35,007 nt of DNA. Origin: Alphaproteobacteria bacterium. GTDB lineage: Bacteria > Pseudomonadota > Alphaproteobacteria > SMXQ01. The DNA lies in contig JAOTVC010000010.1 in NCBI GenBank assembly GCA_029863585.1, positions 1 to 35,007 of the forward strand, read 5' to 3'. The number at the start of each line of letters is the position of its first letter. Position 1 is the first letter of the stretch. Below, one piece after another: positions 8,052 to 16,452 of this stretch. The notes under the pieces were generated by a model. That model was given only the letters and a program-made list of their open reading frames with translations, searched no databases and had not been told where the DNA came from. The translations under genes were made by a program, and so were the position numbers.

Positions 8052-9185
8052 ATGACAGCGTCTTTCGTCGATCGACAAAAAGTAACCCTTGCCGGCGTCG
8101 GCATGGCAGCCTTCGTCCTGACGGCGAGCGCGGGATTGTCCGTAACACCTGCATCCGCCGAAGTGAATTTCTCCGGCAAGCGCATCGTTTGGGTCGTGCC
8201 GTCACGCGAAGGCGGCGGAACCGATACCACCGCACGTTTCCTCATGCCCTTTTTCAAGAAGCATCTCCCCGGCAGCCCGACCATCGTTATCCAGAATATT
8301 CCCGGCAGCGGCACGCTTCCCGGCATCAATCAGTATTGGCATACCGCCAAGGATGACGGTCTCATGGTCCTTTCCATGACCACCGGCGGTCAGACCAACG
8401 CCGCGTTCGGGCATAAGGCGGTCAAGTACAAGCTCGGGAAGTTCAAGGTGTTGATGGGGATTCCCCAAGGCACCTTTGTTTACGGCCAGCCCAGTCTCGG
8501 CATAAGCGGCGTCGGCGACGTCGCCGCACTGATCAAGGCCGGGGCGAAGAAGCCCCTTACCTTCGGGGGTCAGAGCCCGACCTCCGCCGAGGTGCGCATG
8601 CTTCTCGCCTGGGATGCGCTCGGCGTCAATGCCAAGCCGGTTTGGGGCTTGAGCCGCGGCAAGTCGCGCAAGGCGTTCATGCGCAAGGAATTCGATCTGA
8701 TGTACGACACCGCAAGCGGCTGGATCAAAAGCGCGCGCAAGCTGGTGAATAAGAAGCAAGCGGTGCCGTTGTTCACGTTTGGAGTTGAAAAGGCCGATGG
8801 CTCCATCGTCCGTGATCCTGTCGAGCCCGGAGTGCCGACCTTCCTCGAAGTCTACGAAAAGCTCCACGGCAAGAAGTTTAGCGGACTGCCGTACCAGGCC
8901 TGGTACGCGACATTCTCGATCGCGGTCATGAATTCCAAGGCCATCGTCATGCATCCCAATACGAAGCCTGATGTTTTTGCCGCCTACGAAAAGACGGTCC
9001 AGAAGGTCCTGAATGATCCGGACTTCAAGAAGGCCAAGGCGAAATGGCTCGGGATCTATGACATCTCGACGGGCAAACAGGCACAAAAAATCATGACCTC
9101 GGGTGCCGACATCGATCCCAAGGCGTGCGGCTGGCTCACCAATTTCCTCAAGACCAAGTACGACGCCAGCGTCAACTGCATGTAA
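8052..9185 (+). CDS. TTT-system periplasmic receptor (TctC/Bug-like)
   Basis: This 377-residue secreted binding protein is expected to capture a carboxylate in the periplasm and hand it to the TctA/TctB permease. The signal peptide has a basic start, a hydrophobic stretch and a probable cut after PASA (about residue 37). The family signature follows: IVWVVPSREGGGTDTTARF, then IVIQNIPGSGTLPGINQYW, the region that holds the ligand carboxylate in Bug proteins. It is longer than most (about 300-330) because of lysine-rich insertions in the second half. The ribosome site GGGAG lies before the ATG. It is the first gene of an operon with an ICL/PEPM protein and an amidohydrolase; its likely permease is the fused TctAB 2.4 kb downstream. 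Confidence 0.85.
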   Translation: MTASFVDRQKVTLAGVGMAAFVLTASAGLSVTPASAEVNFSGKRIVWVVPSREGGGTDTTARFLMPFFKKHLPGSPTIVIQNIPGSGTLPGINQYWHTAKDDGLMVLSMTTGGQTNAAFGHKAVKYKLGKFKVLMGIPQGTFVYGQPSLGISGVGDVAALIKAGAKKPLTFGGQSPTSAEVRMLLAWDALGVNAKPVWGLSRGKSRKAFMRKEFDLMYDTASGWIKSARKLVNKKQAVPLFTFGVEKADGSIVRDPVEPGVPTFLEVYEKLHGKKFSGLPYQAWYATFSIAVMNSKAIVMHPNTKPDVFAAYEKTVQKVLNDPDFKKAKAKWLGIYDISTGKQAQKIMTSGADIDPKACGWLTNFLKTKYDASVNCM

Positions 9186-9252
9186 CGACGAACGGCCGCG
9201 CATCAATCTGAAAACCAAGCGGCCAGGGCCCGTGAGGGGCAAACTTCATCCC

Positions 9253-9275
9253 CACCCGACCGAACAAGTCGGGTG
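9253..9275. other. hairpin between receptor and ICL/PEPM genes
   Basis: CACCCGAC and GTCGGGTG are perfect eight-base arms around CGAACAA. There is no T-run, so it is more likely an mRNA-processing or partial attenuation element, as often seen after highly expressed binding-protein genes, than a full terminator. It ends ten bases before an alternative ATG (9285) of the next gene. Confidence 0.45.
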
Positions 9276-9314
9276 AGGGTGGGAATGGAATCTCTTGCCT
9301 GGAAAGCGGATCAA

Positions 9315-10274
9315 ATGACGACTCTCGACCCCAAGGCCAAGACCAAGAAGCTTCAGGAACTGATCCACCGGAAGGACAAGGTGCTCGTGGTCATGCACCC
9401 GCCGACCGCCGCCCTTGCCAAGATCATGGAAAAGGCCGGTGCGGAAGTGGCCTTCGTCGGCACCGGCGGCGTCGTGGGGGCGTATACCGGCATGCAGGAT
9501 GTCGGTGCCGCCTCTTTGACCGAATGCGTGCAGATCGCCGGCTGGATCGCACGCTCCGTCAGCTTTCCGGTGATGATGGACGGTGATACCGGCCATGGCG
9601 GAGTCATGGCGGTTCGCCGGCTGGTGCGCGAATGCATCCTGGCGGGGGTTGCCGGCGTCCGCATCGATGACCAGCCGATCGAGGGCAAGCGGCGGACTCA
9701 AAGCGCGGGTCTGGAAGTCGTTCCCATGGAGCAGGCCATCGCGCGGTACCGTGCCGCGGTCGATATGAAGAACGAAATGGATCCCAACTTCGTGGTCATG
9801 GCCCAGTGCTACGCCCGGGATGCCGCCAACGGCGGACTGGAGGAATGCATCAACCGCCTGAAGGCCTATCAGACCGAGGCCGGATGCGACTGGGTTCAGT
9901 TCGAATCCCCCCATTCGGTCGACGAGATCAAGCAGGCCAGGGCCGCCGTGCCCGGCCCGTTTTCATTCATGAAGGGCAAGCTTCCCGGCTATCTCGGGCT
10001 TGATGAGCATCTGGCGCTGGGAGTGAACCTGGCCTGGTACCCAAGCTTTACCCACCACGTGACCTGGGCCGCGGTTTGGGACTTCATGCACGATTTCAAT
10101 GAGCGCGGCATAGAGGCTTGGATTGCCTTCACGGCAAGCCGCAAAGGTAAGGATCCCTATCCGGATCCGGGTCTGCTTGAGGAAGGCGAGAGCCTGCAGA
10201 AGCAAAGGGAACTCGAAGAAAAATACTTCTCGGCGGAGGCATTGAAGAAATACCGGGACCAAGGGACGGATTGA
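9315..10274 (+). CDS. ICL/PEPM-superfamily protein lacking the KRCGH active-site motif
   Basis: This 319-residue protein has the fold of isocitrate lyase/PEP mutase enzymes. The metal-binding strand DGDTGHGG (about 89-96) and RIDDQ (about 116-120) are present. Where 2-methylisocitrate lyase and relatives carry K-R-C-G-H on the mobile loop, this protein reads KRRTQ (125-129), so the Cys and His are absent. Members without the Cys include oxaloacetate decarboxylases and PEP-mutase-like hydrolases, so a different reaction is likely. It also has an unusual charged C-terminal tail of about 50 residues. The ATG at 9315 is chosen; ATG 9285 has a better purine-rich site (AGGGTGGG) and would add ten residues. 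It lies in an operon with the receptor and the amidohydrolase. Confidence 0.85.
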   Translation: MTTLDPKAKTKKLQELIHRKDKVLVVMHPPTAALAKIMEKAGAEVAFVGTGGVVGAYTGMQDVGAASLTECVQIAGWIARSVSFPVMMDGDTGHGGVMAVRRLVRECILAGVAGVRIDDQPIEGKRRTQSAGLEVVPMEQAIARYRAAVDMKNEMDPNFVVMAQCYARDAANGGLEECINRLKAYQTEAGCDWVQFESPHSVDEIKQARAAVPGPFSFMKGKLPGYLGLDEHLALGVNLAWYPSFTHHVTWAAVWDFMHDFNERGIEAWIAFTASRKGKDPYPDPGLLEEGESLQKQRELEEKYFSAEALKKYRDQGTD

Positions 10275-10318
10275 GCCCGATTGGCGCAATATTCTTGAAG
10301 ACAGAAGGAGAAATTTTC

Positions 10319-11476
10319 ATGGCAAGAGACGGCTTCAAGATTTTCGATTCGGATACTCATGTGGGCCCGTTCGTAGACGTGCTCGATCCTTATTTGTCCA
10401 CCGAGGCCAAACAAAAACTTGCCGATTGGGAAGAGTTCAAGACCGCCCACCACAAGACCGGCCACGTGACCTACACCAAGGGCCAGCGAAAGTATCGCCG
10501 CCGGCTGGGCACCGCGGCTGCGGATGAAACGCCGGCGGGATACATGGCGGGTTTTACCGGTCCCAAGCGGACGCGAAACCCGAACCCGGAAGGCGACACC
10601 GACCCGGCGCTGCGCATCGCCGATATGGATATCGAGGGTGTCGACGTCAACCTGACGCTGCCCTCCGGTTGGTTCGGTACCTGGACAACAGGTGACGACG
10701 TGAGTCTCGAGCAGGCCATGTATAAGGCCTATCACCGTTGGATGGACGCCTATTGCGGACCCTATCCCGATCGCCTGGGCGGCGTGATCCTGTGCTGTGC
10801 CCGAGACGTCCCGGGATCCGTTGCCGAGATCGAAAAATGGGGCAAGTCGGCCTGGGCCTGGGGCATCCTGGTCTATGCCCCTTATGGATCGCCGCTGGAT
10901 CACCCCGACCTGGAGCCCATCTGGAAAGCGGCGGCCGATCATGACCTTTCCATTACGCTTCACACCTTCACCGTGATGCCGCCCTATGCGCCGGGTGGAT
11001 TGGACAATTGGGAAAACCTGTGGCTGCAGCGGTCGGCGGCCCATCCGTGGTGCGGCATGCGCAACATGGCGTCCTTGATTGGCAGCGGTGTCATGGACCG
11101 CTATCCCGATATCCGGATCGGCACCCTCGAGGCCGGTCACGGATGGCTTCCGTTTTGGATGGCGCGAATCGACGAGCATTACGATACCATTCGTGCCGCT
11201 CTGCCGCCGGAGCTCAAGCACAAGCCGAGCGACTACATTCGCTCGGGCCGCTATTTCCAGAGCATCGAGATTCCGGAGGGCCAGGCCCTCACGCAGTCGG
11301 TCATCGACCTCGTCGGAGAAGGAATCCTGATGTACGCTTCCGACTACCCCCACAGCGAGAGCCACTTTCCGGAATCCGTGGATCTTTTCATGAAATGGGA
11401 GATTTCCGACGACCTGAGGCGCAAGATCTTGTGGGACAACGCGGTCAAATTTTATGCTCGGGCCGAAGTGCAATAG
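10319..11476 (+). CDS. amidohydrolase-2 family metal-dependent hydrolase/decarboxylase
   Basis: This 385-residue TIM-barrel protein belongs to the family of ACMSD, gamma-resorcylate decarboxylase and LigJ/LigW-type enzymes. The first metal strand reads FDSDTHVGP, so the usual HxH is DxH (D12, H14). Further elements are H in ITLHTF, EAGHGWLPFW and the late aspartate D342 in ASDYPHSE. A clear AGAAGGAG ribosome site precedes the ATG; an upstream TTG at 10271 would be less likely. It ends the operon, with a terminator 30 bp after the stop. In this context it probably hydrolyses, hydrates or decarboxylates the imported acid or a derivative. Family members cannot be assigned a reaction by sequence alone. 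Confidence 0.87.
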   Translation: MARDGFKIFDSDTHVGPFVDVLDPYLSTEAKQKLADWEEFKTAHHKTGHVTYTKGQRKYRRRLGTAAADETPAGYMAGFTGPKRTRNPNPEGDTDPALRIADMDIEGVDVNLTLPSGWFGTWTTGDDVSLEQAMYKAYHRWMDAYCGPYPDRLGGVILCCARDVPGSVAEIEKWGKSAWAWGILVYAPYGSPLDHPDLEPIWKAAADHDLSITLHTFTVMPPYAPGGLDNWENLWLQRSAAHPWCGMRNMASLIGSGVMDRYPDIRIGTLEAGHGWLPFWMARIDEHYDTIRAALPPELKHKPSDYIRSGRYFQSIEIPEGQALTQSVIDLVGEGILMYASDYPHSESHFPESVDLFMKWEISDDLRRKILWDNAVKFYARAEVQ

Positions 11477-11506
11477 GTGCGAGGGGTGTTCAATAGCGTA
11501 GGTGCT

Positions 11507-11535
11507 GGCGGGGTGATGGATTCACCCCGCCCTTT
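11507..11535 (+). terminator. Rho-independent terminator after the amidohydrolase gene
   Basis: GGCGGGGTGA and TCACCCCGCC form a perfect ten-base stem around TGGAT, followed by CTTT. The stem is strong and the T-run short. It closes the receptor-lyase-amidohydrolase operon and implies that the fused permease gene 80 bp downstream has its own promoter or relies on read-through. Confidence 0.75.
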
Positions 11536-11612
11536 GCCATGGGGCACCGGTCTCTTAGAGTCACGTTTGCGCTAGACGTATCAAGTGATCCGGAAAATCT
11601 GATCGAAACAAT

Positions 11613-13580
11613 ATGGAAGAAATCCTCCTCGCGCTCCTGCGGCTCTTCGAACCGACGCACCTGTTCTTCCTTTTTTTGGGCACCATGGTGGGCCTGATCG
11701 TCGGCGTGCTGCCCGGTCTCGGCGGCACCGCGGGTCTTTCGATCGTCCTGCCCTTCGCCTTCGGCATGGAGCCGAGCGCGGCCCTTGCCATGATGATCGG
11801 TCTGCTGGCGCCGACCACGACATCGGACACGTTTCCGGCTGTCCTGATGGGCATACCGGGTACCGCCGGATCCCAGGCCACCGTCGTAGACGGATTCCCC
11901 CTGGCCAAGCAGGGACAAGGGGCCCGGGCTCTCGGGGCGGCCTTTACCGCGTCGCTGTTCGGCGGGTTGTTTGGTGCTCTGGTTCTGACCGGCGCGGTTT
12001 TCGTGGCACTCCCCATCATCCTCGCGGTCGGATTCGGCGAGCAAATGATTCTCGTCATCCTGGCGTTGACGATGATCGGCATGCTGACCGGCTCCAATGC
12101 ACTCAAGGGCATCGCCACCTGCGGCATCGGCCTGATGATCGGCGTTATCGGCGCCGGTGTGGCGACGGCGGAATGGCGCCTCGCCTTCGGCCAGCTTTAC
12201 CTCGCCGACGGCATCCCCATCGTCATTATCGGCCTCGGCATGTTTGCGATGCCCGAGATCATCGACCTCTTGCGCCGCCAGACCACGATCTCGGAAACCG
12301 GAGACCTAGGAGAGGGCTGGGTTCAGGGATTCAAGGACGCCTTCATTCACAGATGGATCGTGCTGCGTTGTTCGATCATCGGCTGCCTGGTCGGTATATT
12401 GCCCGGCCTCGGTGGATCCGTCGTGGATTGGATCGCCTATGGGCACGTGCTGCAAACCAGCCGCGACCGGGAAAATTTCGGAAAGGGCGATATCCGTGGC
12501 GTGCTCGCGCCGGAATCCGCAAACAATGCCAAGGAAGGTGGAGCCCTGATTCCGACCCTGTTGTTCGGTATTCCGGGATCCGGCTCCATGGCCATCCTGC
12601 TCGGCGGGTTCGTTCTGATCGGGGTCGAGCCAGGCATCGATATGATCGTCACTAACCTCGATCTCACCTACACGATGATCTGGTCGCTCGCGCTCGCCAA
12701 TGTGATCGGCGCCGGCGTGTGCCTGTTCCTGGCGGGGCCGGTGGCCCGACTCACGACGATCCGCTATTCCCTCCTGGCTCCCGTGATGTTCGTCGTGATC
12801 TTCTTCGCGGCCTACCAGGCAACACGAAACTGGGGCGATCTGATCGCACTTTTCGTGTTCGGAACCCTCGGCGTCTATATGAAGCGGTTCGGCTGGCCGC
12901 GGCCGGCGCTGCTGATCGGTTTCTTTCTGGCCTCCCGCCTCGAAGCATCCACCTATCAGGCGCTCCAAGTGTATGGCCTGACCTTCCTCCAACGGCCGGG
13001 GTCGATCATACTCGTCATCCTGACCATCCTGTCCGTGATTGCCGCCCTTCGATTCAAACCCAATAAGCCCAGCGAGGAAGAACGCCAGACCCTGCACGGC
13101 GATTCCTCACGCTACAAGCAGGCGGCGATGACGATCATCTTCATGGTCTGGTGTGTCATCGTGTTCCACGACTCGACCACGCAGAAGTTCCTCGCGCGAA
13201 TCTTCCCCATGGGCGTATCTGTGCTGACCTTCATCGCCCTGGCCGTGATTCTCGCGCAGCAGCTGCGGACCAGCGCCGGCCACACGGTCCTGCACGATAC
13301 GGATTTCGAAGGCTCGGGCACGATGGCGACCATCTCCCATTACCTTGCGTGGATCGTCGGCATGCTGGCCCTCGTGGCTGTGGTGGGATTCCCAATCGCC
13401 ATGCTGTTGTTCATCGTCATTTTCACCACTGTGAAAGCGGGCCCAAATCTGGTTAGGAACCTCGCCATTGGGTTGTTCACCTTCTCCTTCATTGCGGTCA
13501 TGTCCTATTTCCTGACCCTTAGATATCCCCAGGGCCTGTTGCAAATGGTCTTCGATATGCCGTGGTGGCTGGGTGGCTGA
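11613..13580 (+). CDS. fused TctA-TctB tripartite tricarboxylate transporter permease
   Basis: This 655-residue membrane protein is about 150 residues longer than ordinary TctA (about 500). The TctA part shows the internal duplication typical of the family: GVLPGLGGTAG plus GIPGTAGSQA in the first half, and GILPGLGGSVV plus FGIPGSGSMA in the second half (about residues 263 and 321). From about residue 505 the chain continues into four hydrophobic segments resembling TctB, the small subunit, which is otherwise a separate gene and is not found nearby. The protein should be the inner-membrane channel driven by cation gradient, served by the receptor at 8052-9185. The ribosome site is weak. Its stop codon lies within an 8-bp tandem repeat. 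Confidence 0.9.
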   Translation: MEEILLALLRLFEPTHLFFLFLGTMVGLIVGVLPGLGGTAGLSIVLPFAFGMEPSAALAMMIGLLAPTTTSDTFPAVLMGIPGTAGSQATVVDGFPLAKQGQGARALGAAFTASLFGGLFGALVLTGAVFVALPIILAVGFGEQMILVILALTMIGMLTGSNALKGIATCGIGLMIGVIGAGVATAEWRLAFGQLYLADGIPIVIIGLGMFAMPEIIDLLRRQTTISETGDLGEGWVQGFKDAFIHRWIVLRCSIIGCLVGILPGLGGSVVDWIAYGHVLQTSRDRENFGKGDIRGVLAPESANNAKEGGALIPTLLFGIPGSGSMAILLGGFVLIGVEPGIDMIVTNLDLTYTMIWSLALANVIGAGVCLFLAGPVARLTTIRYSLLAPVMFVVIFFAAYQATRNWGDLIALFVFGTLGVYMKRFGWPRPALLIGFFLASRLEASTYQALQVYGLTFLQRPGSIILVILTILSVIAALRFKPNKPSEEERQTLHGDSSRYKQAAMTIIFMVWCVIVFHDSTTQKFLARIFPMGVSVLTFIALAVILAQQLRTSAGHTVLHDTDFEGSGTMATISHYLAWIVGMLALVAVVGFPIAMLLFIVIFTTVKAGPNLVRNLAIGLFTFSFIAVMSYFLTLRYPQGLLQMVFDMPWWLGG

Positions 13581-13622
13581 GTGGCTGGGTGGCTGAGTGG
13601 CTGGGTGGCCGAGTGGCTGAGT
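13567..13622. repeat. seven-copy 8-bp tandem repeat (GGCTGRGT)
   Basis: Seven consecutive units of GGCTGGGT or GGCTGAGT alternate, with one GGCCGAGT near the end. The TGA stop of the TctAB fusion is in the second unit, so the array covers the gene end and the start of the intergenic region before the MFS gene. The unit is not a multiple of three, so changes in the first two units would alter the protein C-terminus; later copy changes would not. Confidence 0.9.
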
Positions 13623-13695
13623 CTGCGCTCAGCGGCCAGTAGCATCCCAAAAGTCGTATTAGACAGCGCATCACATTGGAGGCGGATTTCGAGCC

Positions 13696-14916
13696 GTGAG
13701 TGAGGACCGAGGCACCCCGATCCCGTTCCGTCTGCAGGCAATCGTCTACGGCATCGCTTTTTTCGCAGGGAACCAGTTCCTCCTGATCTCCGTCATCATG
13801 CCGCTCTGGGCGTTGGAGCTCGGCGCTTCGCCGTTCTTTATCGGCCTCATCATTTCAAGCCGCCAGATTCTCGTGATCACCTTGTCGATTCATGGGGGCA
13901 CTCTGCTGGATCGCTTCGGGCCGCGGCTTGTCATCATGTGCCTGGGATTTGGCGGAGCGGGGTTGACCCTGCTTTTTCCGGTTCTTCCGTTCCTATGGGC
14001 GACGATGGCGTTGCAGATGGCGACGGGTTTCGCCGAAGTCACCAGCTGGATCGGCGTGCAGGCGCTGACCGGCGGTCTGCTCAAGGGGCGCCCGGATTAT
14101 GCCGGCCGCATGACCGCGGCCGCCCGGATCGGGGGCTTCTGCGGGCCGATCATGGTGGGCATCGTCTGGGAATCCTTCGGTGCTGTTGCCGCATTCGCCT
14201 TCGTCGCCGGATGGGTGGCAAGCTTCGCCCTCGTTGCGTCGCTGCTTCCCAGGGTCCAATCGGATTCACCGCCGGCCCATGCCGATACGCAAAAGCGGAG
14301 CGTCCTTCCCAGCCTCGGGGATTATGCGACGACCTTCCGCCTCCTGGTGTTTCCCGCGGTTGCCCTTGTCATCGCCGCCACCTTCATGCGCCAGGCGGGC
14401 TCGGGCATCCAGTCCTCGTTCTACGTCATCTGGATCAAGGAAATCGGGTTCACGGCCAGTACCATCGGCTTCCTGATCGGGGTCAGCAACGGGGCGTCGG
14501 CCGTTGCCGCGTTGACCACGGGGCCGCTTGCCAAGCGTTTCGCGCCGGATTTGTTGCTGATCGTCATGACCATCCTCGCCGTCGCCGCGATTGCCATCAC
14601 GCCGATGCTGGGAAGCCTGGTTGCGCTTTCCATTGCCATGGGACTTCGCGGGATTGGCCAGGGGCTCAATTTTCCCCTGATGCTATCTATCGCATCACAA
14701 GCGGTGGGTCCGGACCTGCAAGGGCGTGTCGCGGCCCTGCGCCTCTCCTTCAATAAATTCGGCGGCGCCATCGTGCCTTTTGTTATGGGAGCGATCGCGG
14801 AAGTGGCCGGTCTCGAATGGTCGTTCTACATCGTCGGCATTGCCGGCGTCGGGTCGCTGGTACTTCTGGGGTTGTGGGTCGCCTTCAAGAAGAATTACAG
14901 GAAGGAGGAAATCTAG
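13696..14916 (+). CDS. major facilitator superfamily transporter
   Basis: This 406-residue protein has twelve predicted membrane segments in two halves. The loop between segments 2 and 3 reads GGTLLDRFGPRLVIM, a good match for the MFS motif A region, and the second half repeats the pattern at TTGPLAKRFAPDLLLI. The GTG start is chosen because the next in-frame start would remove the first membrane segment; a GGAGG box lies about 12 bases upstream, slightly far. It follows the fused TTT permease and converges with the MmgE/PrpD gene, ending 6 bp from it. Import of a related acid or export of a product are both possible; no substrate can be read from the sequence. Confidence 0.9.
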   Translation: MSEDRGTPIPFRLQAIVYGIAFFAGNQFLLISVIMPLWALELGASPFFIGLIISSRQILVITLSIHGGTLLDRFGPRLVIMCLGFGGAGLTLLFPVLPFLWATMALQMATGFAEVTSWIGVQALTGGLLKGRPDYAGRMTAAARIGGFCGPIMVGIVWESFGAVAAFAFVAGWVASFALVASLLPRVQSDSPPAHADTQKRSVLPSLGDYATTFRLLVFPAVALVIAATFMRQAGSGIQSSFYVIWIKEIGFTASTIGFLIGVSNGASAVAALTTGPLAKRFAPDLLLIVMTILAVAAIAITPMLGSLVALSIAMGLRGIGQGLNFPLMLSIASQAVGPDLQGRVAALRLSFNKFGGAIVPFVMGAIAEVAGLEWSFYIVGIAGVGSLVLLGLWVAFKKNYRKEEI

Positions 14917-14922
14917 GGCGGG

Positions 14923-16326
14923 TCAAGCCACCTTGAGAAGGCGGGCGACACTTCCTGCATCTTCGAGATCTTCCAGGGCCAGCACCTCGTCGCAGAGTTC
15001 GCGGGCCTGGGTTTCCCCCATCCCGTGGCGGGCGAGCTTCATGAACTTCTCCACCACCATCTGCTCGGAAGCGAAGCATTCTTCCGATCCCCGCGGCGCC
15101 TCCACCGTCTCCTCCAGATGGGTGCCGTCCTTGAGGATGGTTTCCACTCGGACCATGTGCCGGTAGTTCGATCCCTTGGCGGTGATCTCGGGGTCGTGGC
15201 GCACCTCCACGCGGTCGGCGTAGGCGATCCGCGCGCGGTCGGTGAAGCTGTCTTCGGGGAACTGATCGACGAAAACGTCGCCTTCCAACATCAACGTCGC
15301 GATGCAGAAGGGCAGGTTGAGCTGGGCCGACGTCAGACCCTCCGGGCGGTATTTCCAGCCGACGTGATCCATGGTGACCTGAGAACCGTGGACGATGAAT
15401 TTCTCCACGTCATCGGCGGTGAAGGGGTGGCGTTCCTGCATGGTGCGGATGGCGTCGAGCGTCGTGTGGTTGGAGCCGACGCAGGAATAGAATTTCAGCG
15501 AAATACGCATGGTCTCGAAGATTTCACCGAGGCCGGCACTGAGCGCCGCCATGTTGAAGCGGTCCTGGGAGCGGGAGAACGTCGTGCAGAAGCCGCCGTA
15601 TTCGGATTCGAAGACATTGACGATTCCCGTAAATCCCTTCTCTGCCAGCAATGCCCCGTACAGCCCGCTTTGGGACGAGCGCCCGGCATGCATGCGCTTG
15701 ACCATGGCCCCGTATTGCGCCGCCATCAGTCCCGCCGACTGGGTGCCGGCGATCCCCAGGGCATGGACCGTTTTTTCGGTGTCCAGGCCCAAGCCGCGGG
15801 CGGCCCCGGCGGCGGCCGAAAAGACGCCCGTTGTGGCGCCCGAATGCCAACCCTGGCCGATATGCTCCTGGCCCATGCAGATGCCGACCCGTGGCCCGAC
15901 CTCATAACCGGCAAGGGCCGCAACCAGGAAGTCGCGGCCGGTCATGCTGCCGGGGCGTAGTTCGGTGATGGCGATCAGGGCAGGCAACGTCACCGCACCG
16001 ACATGGAGCACGCCCTGCCGGTGGACGTCGTCGAGCTCGAACCCTTGGACCAGGGCGCCGTTTGCCAGGGTCGCATGGGGAACGGAAAGGCGCTGATCGG
16101 TGCCCCAGACACCGACGGAGCGATCGGAATCCACTTCGCTCAGGGTTTCAATCAGAATCCGGCTCCAGGGCAGGTTCACGCCGTAGATGGCGCAACCCAG
16201 AGAATCGAGAATCAGCAGCTTGAGCCGCGCGCGAACCTCGGCGGGAATGTCGTCGAACCGCACGGTTGCGACGAACCGCGCCAGAGCACTGGTATGGGGA
16301 TTGTCCGGGCTTGTCGGTCCGCTCAT
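14923..16326 (-). CDS. MmgE/PrpD family protein (2-methylcitrate dehydratase-like)
   Basis: This 467-residue protein has family landmarks along its length: RLKLLILDSLGCAIYG near the start, NGALVQGFELDDVH and HVGAVTLPALIA around the first quarter, then MRISLKFYSCVGSNHTTLDAI and YRPEGLTSAQLNLPFCIA. PrpD proteins dehydrate 2-methylcitrate; others in this family act on itaconate-like acids or have unknown roles. The ATG at 16326 has AAGAGAA upstream; a TTG three bases earlier is also in frame. It is divergent from the canonical ICL/PEPM lyase, a pairing that recalls dehydratase plus methylisocitrate lyase of the 2-methylcitrate cycle, but no methylcitrate synthase is present, so a related branched-acid pathway is more likely. 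Confidence 0.9.
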   Translation of the reverse strand: MSGPTSPDNPHTSALARFVATVRFDDIPAEVRARLKLLILDSLGCAIYGVNLPWSRILIETLSEVDSDRSVGVWGTDQRLSVPHATLANGALVQGFELDDVHRQGVLHVGAVTLPALIAITELRPGSMTGRDFLVAALAGYEVGPRVGICMGQEHIGQGWHSGATTGVFSAAAGAARGLGLDTEKTVHALGIAGTQSAGLMAAQYGAMVKRMHAGRSSQSGLYGALLAEKGFTGIVNVFESEYGGFCTTFSRSQDRFNMAALSAGLGEIFETMRISLKFYSCVGSNHTTLDAIRTMQERHPFTADDVEKFIVHGSQVTMDHVGWKYRPEGLTSAQLNLPFCIATLMLEGDVFVDQFPEDSFTDRARIAYADRVEVRHDPEITAKGSNYRHMVRVETILKDGTHLEETVEAPRGSEECFASEQMVVEKFMKLARHGMGETQARELCDEVLALEDLEDAGSVARLLKVA

Positions 16327-16452
16327 CAATTTCTCTTGGCTGGCATTATGCTCGGGGAGCCACTCTCAGGCGGGGTCTCCTAAGCTATACTGAGCGGCGC
16401 TTGCTCGACAAGCGATGAACGCGTCCGAGGGCCATGAGAAAGGTGTGAAAAG

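Noticed and set aside
13567-13622. CRISPR-like repeat array
   Set aside because: The units are only eight bases, directly adjacent with no spacers, and no cas gene is present. It is a simple tandem repeat.
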